Of a DNA stretch of 64,000 nt, positions 32,473-45,382 are shown in pieces. The notes beneath the pieces are model-generated. The model saw only the letters and a program-made list of their open reading frames with translations, did no database searches and had not been told where the DNA came from. Location of the stretch: the NCBI GenBank assembly GCA_029449245.1, contig JANATF010000012.1:1629799-1693798 (forward strand). The letters run 5' to 3'. Position 1 is the first letter of the stretch. Every line of letters starts with the position of its first letter. The position numbers were made by a program, and so were the translations under genes. The stretch comes from Mortierella alpina. Its lineage: Eukaryota; Mortierellomycota; Mortierellomycetes; Mortierellales; Mortierellaceae.

Positions 32473-35400
32473 TCAGTCGGATGCTATCTCACCCTCCTCC
32501 AGCTCACCCTCCTCGCGTTCTACAGCTCCAGTGCTTGGTACAGGAGTCGTCAGTGATGGTCCTTGGACCTCCTGACTCTTTGCCTCTCCCGTCTGCGTTT
32601 GCAATATTGCCGAACTACTGTTGCCTGCAATCTCCATGTTTGTAGAGCCCGGTGCGGACGCTGGCACACTCGATACCATTGCTAGTGCATGAGGATCTTC
32701 CTTACTGATAAGTGCAGATGGAGGCGATGTGGCTGAACTCGCAACCGGTGCAGTAGCAGGCGTGATGGCTGTCTTTGTAATCTTGGGGCTCGCCTCTACT
32801 TCAGTCATAGCATGGACTTGATCCTGAAGGGTGTTGCGTGCTGAGGCGACTTGCTGCTGCTGCGACATAGACACATTCGCAGGAACGGTAACGGACGCTT
32901 CAGGTGCTTGTGTCTGGGAAGAGTCCTGAGCATCCGATGCTGCCTGGGTTTGCGGCTCTTTCGCGGCGTTTGCACCTATGACACTCGTGGTTTCTGGTGC
33001 CGACACTTTTGGTGGGCGTTTCTCCGTCATGGGTCTCCAAAAGAGACGACTCACAACGCAAAAAACACCGTCTTGTCGTGACTCCTGCAATGCTGCGTCT
33101 GCCCTCGTTAGCCGTGCGACATCCGTCGATATCGCCCCAGGAGTCGCTTTGACTACCGTAGCCTTTGAGCCCTCTCCCTCCTTTGACGATTCCATACTAA
33201 TGTCGTCCTTAGGATCAGTAGTCGTGACTCCTTCCATGCTGGAACTAGAATCAGATCCATCCTGCTTCGCGCTTTGTCGCCTCTCAGTAGGTTGCACAAC
33301 AACGCCGCGATCGACCCATTCAAAGTCCTGCCAGTCCAAGTCCTCATAAAGAACCTCGGAAATGTCATTCGACTCTAGAGGATAGCTCGCTTTGCTCCAA
33401 CTTGAGAGCGATGTCCGGGGTGAAATGACCGCAAAGCGATACTGGTCAAACCTTCTCGCATCTGTTCCTGCTTGATGTTGAAGCGAAATTTCGTATCGCT
33501 CCTCGTCGTTCTCTACAATCAGAACTTCCTTCTTCAGCCGCCAGCTCGTCCACTTTCGTGACAATCCATCGTGTCGGTCCATGACCAGCTCGGGAGAGTA
33601 TTTGAAACTAAAAGACATTGTGTGAGAAAATAGTCAAAAATCGTGTCCACCACAGGACGCCAGAGGCACGCTAATAGAACATCATAAGAAACACTGCTTA
33701 CCAAGGATCTCCCTGATGAGTGAACTCGAATGTCGCTGTACGCATGGCTCGCTCATTCTGAACACTTTCCGTGGTCTCGTCGTGGATGTTGGAGAGCACG
33801 CGCAGGCGTTCTTGGCCGTACTCCTTCATGCGGCGCTTACTTTGGCTGCGACCTCTGTTTAGAGCTTCTCCGGCGCTCAATTTGCGGATCGACTCGATCC
33901 GCAGGCTGACACCATCGTGCCCTGTATTCCATGTCCTGCTCTTAATGCGATTGCGGATTGAACCTTGATACTTGAGAAGTTTGGGCATCACTCGAAGTGT
34001 GACAGCCAAGTCATACTCTGGGCATATATGCTTGAGTGGGCTCGGTATAAAGTTGTGATCCAGCGTTGTCGGTTGGATCGAGTCATGCTCAGCACTATGT
34101 GAGCTGATGGGCGGGATGTAATGACCAGAATGAACCAGCACTACAGATAAAAGAATAGGCACAAAAATGTTTCAAGTGCAAAAGTATTAGTTACGAGGGC
34201 AGGACTGTCATCGTTCGGGCAAAGGTAGACCAGGGCCCATCGTTGCCCAAGGAGTCGTCTCCAGAATAAACACATACTTGCGACGATGTCAGAGTCGTCC
34301 GTGTAGATGTCTGTGCCCCAGACTTCGCGCTTCTTGACTTTATAATTGTCGTAGGTCAGGTACGATGAGGCCACCCGAACTTCCAGCAGGCTGTTTTCCT
34401 TTCCTTGCACCGCAGGTATAAGCACCCCAGGATCATAGCGATGGTAACCTAAAACGCCGATCGTGATGCGAATGAACTTGCATCAATAACTTTGCCATTT
34501 CACACCTTGATGATGAGGCAATACGCCATCAGCTCTCCTTCCAGACTTTTACCTAGGAAAAGCTCCGGGAGGCCATCCAACTTGAGACTGGGGTCATTTT
34601 TAACAATCAGCCGTGGGTGACGGCTCTCCGGAACGGACGCTGCGGAGGACAAGGGCTGCGAGGAAGTCAGAGGAGCGGCCGTTGGCCCAGACGCGCGCAA
34701 CGTCGTGTGATTGGATGAAGAATAGGGTGCACCGTGCCCATTAGCAGCGGATGAGTGCGTTGGGCCTCCATGTTGGCTAGGCGCATAGGCGCTCGATCGC
34801 CCTCCAGACGATGCAAGACCGCCTTCGGATCTATAGTGGGATGCATGGTGGCTGTGTGGGTCATGCTCATGAGTGGGCATATTGCTTGCAACAGGTCCCA
34901 GTCCAAGGAGTTTTCCATTCATGGGACCTGAAGCCTCAACACCATTGACAGACTCCTGCAAGGGTCGGATACCAGCTGGGGACACTACACGATGGCGCTG
35001 AGTTGCATACCCGCTGACGCCACCCGACTCCATAACCTCATCGGCAGGATATTCCTTAGTTTGAGATCCTCTAGCCGTTCCATATGCTGGCATGGTATCC
35101 TGACTGCGTCCAGAGGGATGATGGTGGTCCATAAAGTCCCGATCGAAGCCAGCGTGACCTTGGCGTGTGCTGGGACCGTCTGCAGGATCGTGACCGCGAG
35201 ACGCGTTGCTCAGGGCGGCTGCTGAGCGCATTGGCTGTTGTAATGGCGAAGACGCGGATGGGGCAGGCCTGGTCGACGGCGGTTCGTGCACGGGCGGAAG
35301 TAGTGCGGGTAAAGTTGAAGAGTGGGATGGCCGCGGGCCATGGTCGTAGTGCGTAAACATACCCCTGGACAGATGCTTGGGCGGCTCCTGTCCCCGTTGG

Positions 35401-37070
35401 GAATCGTCATCATTGTTAACAAGAAGCGCAGAGACTGACATAGTACTTCTTGACTGACGGGCGCTTTGTGATGTCGGCGACGCTAGAGCACTCAGCGGTG
35501 GTAGATCCTGCTGTAAGGGAGTTTTAGGCGCAAGGCTCTGGACCGAGGCTTCGGTTTGCGAAGCCGAGACGCTGGCCGATGCTGGGCGGCTTGGCACACT
35601 AACAGAAGAGTTTACGGTTGGCTCTTGGTCCAACGCGGTATCCTTGGTCGCCGACCGCTGCTTATCAGTGTGGAGCGAACTGCTCATCCCTGGCACGTTC
35701 GCCGGCATGCTGCCTACGGCTGTGTTTGAGTTCCCTTGGTGGTCCGACGCATCGGCCACAGGCTGCGGCACCGTTACGCCTACATTGCCATTGCTGTCTT
35801 CCGTGGCGATATCAACGGCGACCTTTGCTGGGTCTGCCCCAGAGCTCTGATCTAGAGAGGAACGACTGTCCTGTGTTGGCTCTTGAGGAGGGTCAACGTC
35901 CATGGCGGTCAGAGTGTCATGGACTCCATTTGAGGGAAGACTGGTCTCCTCGGGAAGCTGAGCCACATTGCTTGGCTTATTATCCTCCGCCGGGTTACTG
36001 ATGCCTGCGTCAGTCTCCTGCAATCGTGTAATCTCATCAGTGACCGAGATCCCTGACGATACCTTTCCGTGCACGTCCTGCTTAGGCTCAAGGGCATCAT
36101 GCGAATCTGTCGAAGGCTGAGGAGGCACTGTCGAGGATAATTGAGAGTTTACTGTCAAAATAGAACGATCCTCGTGTTGCATTTGAGAATCAACAGGCGG
36201 CTGAGAATCAAGCTCCATGATTTCCAACGTCGTTTTGAGAGGCTCTGAAAGCGATGCCACTGCGAGAATGGAATCCGACAGGTCTGTTGCGGCAGCACCA
36301 GTTTGTGGCTTCAAGAGTGCTTCGACAAGGTCTTGGTTGGTATTGGGTCCCACGGACGCAGAAGTCGCATTCTCAGGGTGCTGTTGAGGCTGTTGATCCT
36401 GTGAGGCCACTGACGCCTCAATGCCTTATATAGCCAACATATCAAGTAGTTGAATTAGAAAATAGCCGGTCAGGAACATACAACAAGGGCAGGCTCAACA
36501 TTGAGTCTCCACAACATACTGTGAGTTGCATCTATGGCATGATGCTCTTGAAGCGAGGGCGTGTCAGACACACCCAAACCTGCTCCTTCATGAGACGACG
36601 GTTCCGCGACTATCATAAGGGAAACGAACGGGTTGGTGAGAAAAAAGGTTGAGCGACTGGAACACTCCATGGTGGCCCACAACCTGAAGTTTCCCATTAC
36701 CTTTTGCGGCGTGTACTTCGTCCATCTGCCCAACCCACTCAGCAAGTCCTTTGGTCTCTTTGGAAGGATCCGCAACATCAAGTGATGGCGAGTAGTTGGC
36801 GCCTCGTTGGTCACTTTCCAGTGTCAGTTTGATTCTCTTGTTCGCTTCGCTGGCTGCCACTCCGCCTTCCACAGCCATGATGACAGTCGAGGTTGAAGGC
36901 GCCGCGGAAGTAGCCTCGGGTGCGTGTGTAATCGTTTTATCCACAACCATTGACTCCACAGAGTCCATGGAGTCTGAGGCTGGAAGCTCTGCATTCATAG
37001 GCGCCGTGGTTGTCGCTTGCACGTTGTCAGAATCGGCCTGATCCTCAATGGGTCGTTTTTTGGTGTCCAT
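32473..37070 (-). CDS. RXT3: RXT3-like subunit of the Rpd3L histone deacetylase complex
   Basis: Six exons: 37070-36701, 36609-36482, 36398-34553, 34448-34278, 34140-33702 and 33607-32473, giving 1362 residues. The Rxt3 domain begins at the exon 3/4 junction (FLGYHRYDPGVLIP), with QGKENSLLEVRV, then SSYLTYDNYKVKKREVWGTD, IYTDDSDIVAMLVHSGHY, running to LHKDEHD-like basic helices around SQSKRRMKEYGQERL. In yeast this protein is part of the Sin3-Rpd3 large complex. The domain sits in the C-terminal half; the first 780 residues are S/T/P/Q-rich and presumably disordered. The donor at 34553 (CTAG|GTAAAA) was chosen over read-through because it alone keeps the conserved block continuous. The exon 3 acceptor is less certain. 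Confidence 0.85.
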
Positions 37071-38081
37071 CTGTTAGCACTGCAACCTTGTTCGAGAAGA
37101 GCCAAATGGAGTAGGACGTGCGATGCAGGCTCCAAGAGTTAAACGAAAAGATTTGACCGGGGTCCTATGAAAGATTATGCACATCAGATACGGAACTGTG
37201 GTGAGCGACCGACTGTGTCTCGCGGAAAGAAGGTAGTTGATCACGCCAGCCTTGCAAACAACGCGAACGCCACCAAGGAGGACGGACGGTATGCTGGGTC
37301 AGTGTAGAGCTGCTCTGAATTTCAGAGTTGCCTTGTCAAAAAGCTTACACTGTCTTCCAGCTTTCGCTTGCGGAATTCGGAGAGGACGGGCAGTTAACTA
37401 CAGCTAGGAAGTTGGGTTGGTCGGAAGTAGGGTAAAGACAGGCTGAAGTGCTTGAGCGGGCTTGCTGTCAAGAGTTAAGCTCCTGCTTGCTGGAAAAGAG
37501 GTATTGTGATGCAAATACGCGTGAAGGATGCTTTAAAGCTGTGGAAGTAAAGAGGGCTGATGTGAAATCTGTTTGCAGCAGCTGTGAGAAGACGGTGTGA
37601 TTGGAGAAGACGAGACGATGGACTGGGGGCAACAAAAAGTCCACAAGACTGGCTCGATGGTACAGTAGGGGAATGTGCCAAAGGGAAAGAGGAGTGTCGT
37701 CCTCTCTCACAAAACGCGCCAGATTTCAAGACTGGAGTGGCGTGCGCATACGATTATTTGGCAGTTCAGCGTGTCACCGGAGGGCGGGACAGCAATTTCA
37801 ACCCCCCAGACCTCAACGAGTCATACACGGCACACACAGCATACAGAGCATACACAGCATACATGCTTTTTCTTTTGGGAAAGGTCCAATTTAATGATAC
37901 ACACAGCAGGAGCCGCAAGAGAATAGAGTAAAGGTACGATGGCGTCGTTTGCAAAGAGGGTTTGGTATGTAATACAAGGGTCAGAGAATGAAAAGAGAGG
38001 TAATGAAACAAGAAAAGAAAACCAGACTGCGAGGGTTGTTTGCTTTGTCGATCGAGTGTTGCTTTTTTCCTTGACTATCCT
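37071..38081. other. RXT3 5' leader/promoter and H2A downstream region
   Basis: About 1 kb without a convincing protein gene. On the minus strand, CTAACAG ends exactly at the RXT3 ATG (37071-37077), so a 5'-UTR intron probably abuts the start codon; GTGTAAGC near 37350 is a possible donor. An ACGCGT lies at 37517-37522. A short CA-rich repeat (37826-37864) occurs near the H2A side. Confidence 0.4.
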
Positions 38082-38483
38082 TTACATCTCCTGGGAAGGA
38101 GCACCACCCTTCTTGGTCTTCTTGGGCAAGAGAGAGTCGTGGATGTTGGGCAAGACACCTCCCTGGGCGATGGTGACATGTCCGAGCAACTTGTTCAACT
38201 CCTCGTCGTTGCGGATGGCGAGCTGGAGGTGGCGGGGAATGATACGGGACTTCTTGTTGTCGCGGGCAGCGTTACCGGCCAACTCGAGGATCTCAGCAGC
38301 CAAGTACTCGAGGACGGCAGCGAGGTAGACGGGGGCACCAGCACCGACACGCTGGGCATAGTTACCCTTGCGGAGGTGACGGTGGATACGACCGACGGGG
38401 AACTGAAGACCGGCCTTGGAAGAGCGCGAGGTCGAGTTCTTGGGAGCCGAAGCAGACTTGCCACCAGATTTGCCGCCAGACAT
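38082..38483 (-). CDS. HTA1: histone H2A (with SQEM tail)
   Basis: Intronless, 133 residues. Core H2A sequence is complete: [77 protein letters not shown] and [13 protein letters not shown]. The C-terminus ends SQEM, matching the SQ(E/D)-hydrophobic motif phosphorylated after DNA breaks, so this major H2A probably also serves the H2A.X role, as in yeast. Pairs with H2B across a 556-bp divergent promoter. Confidence 0.98.
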   Translation of the reverse strand: MSGGKSGGKSASAPKNSTSRSSKAGLQFPVGRIHRHLRKGNYAQRVGAGAPVYLAAVLEYLAAEILELAGNAARDNKKSRIIPRHLQLAIRNDEELNKLLGHVTIAQGGVLPNIHDSLLPKKTKKGGAPSQEM

Positions 38484-39039
38484 TATGATTTAGTTGTTGG
38501 TTGGGAGGTTTATTGAGGGAGAGGTGAGGAGAGCGGTTATGATTCCGAAGAGTTGAATTCAAGAGACTTGGAAATGAGAAGGGGAAAAGGTGGTCGAGGG
38601 ACACCGGGCTTTGAGTATATATACTTTTTTCCTTTTCGCTGCTGTCACTACGGGGGCGGCGCTGGTCCTGTTGAATCTCCAAAGTCGTCGTTGAGGATTT
38701 AGAATTGGTGGTGATTTTAAAAAAAAGATGGTTGCAGGGCGAAAAAAAACCCCTCCTCCAAATTGAAATATTTGGGTCCTGACGCGTCTTCATGCACTTA
38801 GAGAGCGGTGTCCCTGTTTTTCATTTTGCCTTCTGGGCCGAAATTTGAAATTCCCAAAAAAAACACGACCAGGCAAAAGGCACGTTGCGTCCATAGCTGT
38901 ATAAAAGACCTCTTGTCCGCCACATCAGGACTCCTCTTTTTTTCCTACTCCCCTCCTGTCTATATAATACCGTTATTCTTTTTGCTTCAAAGCACTCGCC
39001 CAGTCTCTCTCTCTCTCAACCTCACTCTATATCATAATT
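38484..39039. promoter_or_regulatory. divergent H2A-H2B promoter
   Basis: TATA boxes face both ways: TATATATA near 38614-38622 serves H2A and TATAAAAG (38900-38907) serves H2B, each about 130-140 bp from its start codon. A central ACGCGT (38782-38787) resembles the MluI cell-cycle box bound by MBF at G1/S. AATTCCCAAA (38849-38858) recurs in the H3-H4 promoter. Confidence 0.6.
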
Positions 39040-39450
39040 ATGCCTCCCAAAGCCGTTGCCGAGAAGAAGCCCTCCACCGGAGGCAAGGCCCCTGCCAAGA
39101 CCGCTGCCACTGCTGAGAAGAAGGAGCGCAAGCCCAAGGCTGAGGGTGGCAAGAACCGCAAGAAGACCCGCTCCGAGACTTACTCCTCGTACATCTACAA
39201 GGTCCTCAAGCAGGTCCACCCCGACACTGGAATCTCCAACAAGGCCATGTCCATTCTGAACTCATTCGTTAACGACATCTTTGAGCGCATTGCCGGTGAG
39301 GCCTCCAAGCTCGCTGCCTACAACAAGCGCTCGACCATCTCCTCCCGCGAGATCCAGACTGCTGTCCGCCTTATCCTCCCCGGTGAGCTCGCCAAGCACG
39401 CCGTCTCTGAGGGTACCAAGGCCGTCACCAAGTACACCTCTTCCAAGTAA
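39040..39450 (+). CDS. HTB1: histone H2B
   Basis: Intronless, 136 residues. N-terminal K/A/P-rich tail ([19 protein letters not shown]), then the fold: [40 protein letters not shown],  [40 protein letters not shown] and [13 protein letters not shown]. The AVTKYTSSK end includes the lysine ubiquitylated by Bre1/Rad6 in other fungi. Transcribed divergently from H2A. Confidence 0.98.
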   Translation: MPPKAVAEKKPSTGGKAPAKTAATAEKKERKPKAEGGKNRKKTRSETYSSYIYKVLKQVHPDTGISNKAMSILNSFVNDIFERIAGEASKLAAYNKRSTISSREIQTAVRLILPGELAKHAVSEGTKAVTKYTSSK

Positions 39451-39921
39451 AGGAGCTAGCAACCATGGCGCGCAGGAGCTGCATCACCCATCAGGATCCG
39501 GCCTTCGCCTTTGCTTCCACCTCGATTTGTACTTGTCTATACGCTCCCTTGTTTTATAATTACCTCCTATCCTCATATACACTGGATCGTCGCCTTTGCT
39601 CAATCTTGCATTGTCTTCTGCGCATCTGGACCACCACCCAACCCAAACTGTACATCATAGCCTGCTTTCTTTGTGTAGAAACAATAAAAAAAATAGCCAA
39701 AAAAAAGGAAAAAGAATAGAGCTTGTCGGGGAGTGTCATGAGGATATTGACGAAGCGCGGAGATTAGGTAGGGACTTCGCCCTGACACGCAACATCACCA
39801 TGCAGACGCATAGCCACATACAGGAACAAGGTAGAAACCATAGTAATTGCCAAAGGCAACGATTGATTTGATATTTGGTGAGTTTTATTACAACCTTCTT
39901 GGCCATTTCGTCGAAGCATGT
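39451..39921. other. convergent intergenic H2B / uL15
   Basis: 471 bp between two stop codons. AATAAAAAAAAT (39681-39692) looks like an A-rich polyadenylation element. No histone stem-loop sequence of the animal type seen. No gene recognised. Confidence 0.5.
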
Positions 39922-41031
39922 TTAAGCAACCAACTGGACAGCACCGCCAACAGCCTTGATCTTCTGCTCAGCAGCGCGGGAGACGTAACGAGCCTTGACA
40001 ATGACAGGCTGCTCGGGGAGACGACCCTTGGCAAGGACCTTGCCGTAACCGGCGCGGAGGGTGTCAATGACGGGAACGACCTCAGTGTTCTTGGCAGCGT
40101 TCTTGCGGGTCTGCTCGGAGACGAGGGACCAGAGAGTGTCCAAGTTGACAATGGGGCAGTGCTGGCCGTTGCGGGTCAAGTGGAAGCGACGCATACCGAC
40201 CTTACCGAAGTAACCGGGATGGTACTTGTCCATGTTGATACGGTGATGGTGCTGACCACCAGCAAGACCACGTCCTCCGGGATGCTTGCGGTGCTTGCCT
40301 AAAAACAACAACGACAGTTGAAAACCGATCAGCGCCTTCATCTCTGTTGGTTCCTCGTAGCTCAAAGTGAGGGATCCCGTGTGACAAGTGCAAAGGATCC
40401 TGATCAAGATCTGTTGTCGACAACTACGCCCACTGCAAACGAAATGAACAAACTGCCTGTAGAAACTGTCGTTGACTAGTATCGGTTGTAGTACTTGATC
40501 CTGCCTTCAAGGTTGTGCCATGCAGAGTATCCACAGTTTTTTGTCTGCAAATGATCCAAAAAGCAAGCCCAGATCCAAAGGCGACAAGTTCCATTAACGA
40601 GGGTCTTGTAGATTGAGAGCACAGTGAAATGTTGGAAGCGAGCTTTGGAACATCGAACATCCAGCGTGCATTTGTTGTCCAAAATCTGTTTCGTGCTGGG
40701 TAGTCATCCACACTGTCCATGGTGAGGTGCATCCTTGCTTCCTGGTTTACTTCCAGTGAATCCTGTCTCGTGAAATGGGGAGCTTGTCTCCTGGCTATAG
40801 AGACTCACCAACACGACCATGACCGGCGCTGACGTGACCACGCTTCTTGCGGTTGTGATGCAGACGGGTCGGCTAAGGATCGAGGTGGGAGAGAGAGACA
40901 GAGAGACGAACGGGTGAGATCGATGAGGCGGGATATGATAACGGATGGATGTGATCGCATCCATCGCAGCATCCAGATATCCAAAAGGGATATGGTTGCC
41001 AAAGTAGCGCTCCGGCCACGTGACTAACCAT
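39922..41031 (-). CDS. RPL28: 60S ribosomal protein uL15 (L28/L27a)
   Basis: Three exons: 41031-41029, 40872-40809 and 40298-39922; 147 residues. Exon 1 is just the ATG codon, followed by GTTAGT; exon 2 begins [20 protein letters not shown], the standard N-terminus after Met, and exon 3 continues [19 protein letters not shown], then [20 protein letters not shown] to the C-terminal [13 protein letters not shown]. The protein sits at the base of the 60S subunit. Intron 1 contains a CACGTG six bases downstream of its 5' end and intron 2 is over 500 bp, the longest intron in the window. Divergent from the cornichon gene. Confidence 0.95.
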
Positions 41032-41358
41032 TTTGTAAGAGTAGAGTAAGAGGAGGAGAAAAGAGAACCTCAAGCGCCTCGTCTCTTTTGGCCCATCCGT
41101 GCCAGTCCAGCACCAGGCAGGGCCAAGAGTTCTTTGGATCGCAAGCCACCCAGCCGTTTTTTTCGCTGCCCTGACAATCGCGCGTGCACACGAACATTGC
41201 AAGGACTAGACTCAGACCTCCTTTTGCACTCGCCACCCTCGCATCGTCCACAGCCGAATCTTTCTTCATCTATCCTCTTCCATCCTCATCTCTTGAGCAC
41301 TGCCATTTCTCAATCCTCATTCCTCTCCATCCTTACCAGCTCACTCCCTCACATCGCA
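41032..41358. promoter_or_regulatory. divergent uL15 / cornichon promoter
   Basis: 327 bp between start codons. Pyrimidine-rich toward the cornichon start. No TATA box; nothing else recognised. Confidence 0.4.
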
Positions 41359-42409
41359 ATGTCTGCTGAGGCTATGGTCTTCTTGTTCGGCGTCATCGTT
41401 GGCGCTGGACTCTTGTTCGTCAAGGTCTTTTTCGTACGTGGCGTCTTTATGGCCGTTCAAAAACTATGCCTGCAACCCACCAACAGCGAAAACCAGCTGG
41501 GGTTGAACAAGTTCAAGAAAGAATATCGTCCGGGAGCGTAGACTTTTTCTTCATCGAGTCAACCACAGTCATGACTAACTCGCCACCTGTCCATGTTCTT
41601 AGGTCATCTTGATTAGCGATCTCGAGGTACAAACCTGATCTCCGACTGCCTGAGCGCTTTAGCATTCATCGCTTACCCTCGGGACAGATGCAATGGACTG
41701 AACAAATAGCGGTATTGTTTCTGGACCAGCGAATGTCTTCTGATGATCCTTCGTGTTTGCTGGTATTAGGTGGATTATATCAACCCTATCGAGCTCTGCA
41801 ACAAGCTGAACCAGGTACAGTGCTGTTGCATAGACTTCGTGCTTTTGTTCTTGCGTTTGAGACATTAGCGTAGTAGTACTCACGAAGCGCTCTTTCTCTA
41901 TCGACCTCACTAGTTTGTTCTGCCAGAAATGTTTGTGCAAGCGTTTATGACGTTTATCTTCCTGATCAGCGGACAGTGGATCGCCACCGCCTGGAACCTC
42001 CCTCTTGTCGCATACAACGCCAACAAGTAAGTGAAGGTTGACCTGCACCTTACTCGCAAGGAGGACATCCTCATGAAGTTTCCCTGTAATACCGTAGACG
42101 CACTTGGGACTAATTCTGTCTTGTTCAACTATGCCCTACCATCGAAAGGATTATGAACGGAAAACACATGTTTGACGCGACAGAGATCTTCCGCACATTG
42201 GGACAGCACAAGAAGGAGTGCTTCATCAAGCTCGGTTTCTATCTGCTCAGCTTCTTTTACTATCTTTATCGGTATGTCTGCAACAACTGCTGTGCTCCGG
42301 GTACCAGACTGCGTCGTCGATGCATGCATGGAGGCTAACAAGTGCCTCGTGTTTTTTTTTCTTTGCGCCACAAACTAGTATGATCCTTGCCTTGGTGAAT
42401 GACTCCTAA
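41359..42409 (+). CDS. ERV14: cornichon-family ER cargo receptor
   Basis: COPII-associated receptor helping membrane cargo leave the ER. Six exons: 41359-41433, 41603-41626, 41770-41814, 41914-42026, 42149-42271 and 42379-42409; 136 residues (yeast Erv14 138). Family landmarks: an N-terminal hydrophobic span, FFVILISDLEVDYINPIELC, NKLNQFVLPEMFVQAFMTFI, SGQWIATAWNLPLVAYNANK, and the C-terminal IFRTLGQHKKECFIKLGFYL, LSFFYYLYRMILALVND. Exon 2 is a 24-nt microexon and exon 3 is 45 nt. The exon 5 acceptor is CGAAAG, A-rich rather than pyrimidine-rich, but the protein match leaves no doubt. Confidence 0.95.
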
Positions 42410-42560
42410 GCACAGGACCTTTGCTGAATAGTAATGAAAATAACAATTCCCCATTCCTTCCTGCGCAATAAATTCACCGGCTTCCTCATGACTGAATGAA
42501 AGACTTGTGGGCGAAGACAGGACCCCCAGTAGCGATTCAAGTTTATTCAGGACAGCTCTC

Positions 42561-43151
42561 TCAAAGCAGTTTTGAGCGCATCCACTGTTCTGTCAAGGAC
42601 TCGGCATCACGAAGATCAAAAACCTTTCCCAATCCGATCTTGTTCTGGAAGTGAGTCTTTGCGCTAGCATAGAGCATATTCAGCTCTGGCTTGACACCCT
42701 TGGGTGAATAATAGATAAACACTAGAGGGTATGATACTCTGCCGTCATCATGCTTCAACTACAGGAAGCGAAAAAGAGGAACGCGTGAGCTCTGGGTGTC
42801 AAGGTGACGTTCAAACACACTACAGCGTAACAAAACTCTACCTCGTAGCTCACGACCACATAGCGAGGGGTGTTTTCGGGCAGAGTCTCTGCAAGTTCAT
42901 CGAGCGACACGAGTTCAAGGTCCTCATCCTCTTCGATAAGCAATTTGTTCTTGTCAATTTTGCCTGGAAAGGGGAACGAGGTCATGGATAAGTTATGATG
43001 CAACGAGCACAATGCTCAAGGCCTGTGAGCGCGTCGCTTGAGTGGTGTGTCCCTTACAGATTAATGCGGCGATCCCTTGCGACCTCTTGGCAAAACGAAA
43101 CGCCTCGAGCTTTGCAATTAGACTGGGGTCAATGTCGCAGGTGGAAGACAT
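42561..43151 (-). CDS. AIM7: glia maturation factor-like ADF-homology protein
   Basis: GMF proteins bind Arp2/3 and dissociate branched actin filaments. Three exons, 43151-43058, 42963-42842 and 42758-42561, yield 137 residues, one complete ADF-H domain. Matches to animal GMF: CDIDPSLIAKLEAFRFAKRS, KIDKNKLLIEEDEDLELVSL, LPENTPRYVVVSYE, KHDDGRVSYPLVFIYYSPKG and the end VFDLRDAESLTEQWMRSKLL. The KHDDGRVSYPL block separates GMF from cofilin, coactosin and twinfilin. Yeast name Aim7 (Gmf1). Confidence 0.93.
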
Positions 43152-43528
43152 GATGTACTGAACTGAGATGCAGAGGCGTTTTGCTGCAAGTTTTGTAGAG
43201 GTGTGTGGTGGTGGAGATTGCCGAAGAAAAAAGAATGAATAAAAAGTGATGCCACTAGGAGAAAATAGCACAGAAATATAGTGACCTGGTGACAAGAGTG
43301 GCCATGCACCTGTTCCTCTCGTCACACTTTTCTCACCGCTGTCGCATGTGCCCCTTGTTGAGCAACACCACGAAACATCCTCAACACCCGCACACAGATG
43401 CCAACGCAATAGACGATACGGATGATTGATTGTGTGCAGTTTTTATTTGATAGGCACGGGAATTAATGTTACAAAGCGAAAGAGGATTATGAAAACAAGC
43501 AAAGAGACAAGGGGTCAAGAGCACAAGC
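43152..43528. other. intergenic between GMF start and H3 stop
   Basis: 377 bp holding the GMF promoter and the H3 3' end. No gene or repeat recognised. Confidence 0.4.
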
Positions 43529-44790
<1,262 letters not shown>

Positions 44791-45382
44791 ATGCTCAGTC
44801 GCACTCGCAGCTGCATGCACAGGCACCCTTCGGCCTCTTTATTCCTTCATTCCTCTGTTATATGTATAGAACCCTCTTTGACCCTTTTTTTTAATCCTCT
44901 GGGACCAGCAGACGCTCGACCTTTCTGTCACTGCCAAACTGTCCAGGGCTCTTGTAAAATAAAACAAATCCTTTTGCTCGAAGCGAAAGCAAAAAATCAA
45001 ATCTCTGGGCTTTGAGGCATGGGCAGGATCTGTTGTGCAGTGCTTGATCGTGTATGTGCAGGAGAGGGAGCAGATGTGGTGTCACCTGTGTGCAGGTCGA
45101 GTGGAAGTGGTGGTGAAGTGGGGCCCAGAGTGGGGTTGTTTAAAGTTGCCTGCTGGGGTGTGGTTGCCCGCCTGGCCCTCGTGAATGGCAACATCAGGCT
45201 GACTAACCGTTTGGCTCCACTTTTTTTCTCGTTTTTCTCTTTTTTTTTTTTTTTTGGTCTTCCTCGTTTCTCCTCCCTCCATCTTTTTGTTTCCTGTCTT
45301 CTCGCTCCCCTCCCTCCTCGCTGACAACCAACCCCTGCCTACAACTCACGTCTCGCTCATTCAATACCGGCAGAAACAGATC
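44791..45382. other. intergenic H4 / glutaredoxin
   Basis: 592 bp with the H4 3' end (AATAAAAC near 44957) and the glutaredoxin promoter, the latter with a T16 run (45240-45255) and CT-rich leader. No gene seen. Confidence 0.45.

Noticed and set aside
34500-34553. Read-through end of RXT3 exon 3 to GTGTGA
   Set aside because: Would put the next conserved exon out of frame; the GTAAAA donor at 34552 keeps the Rxt3 domain continuous.
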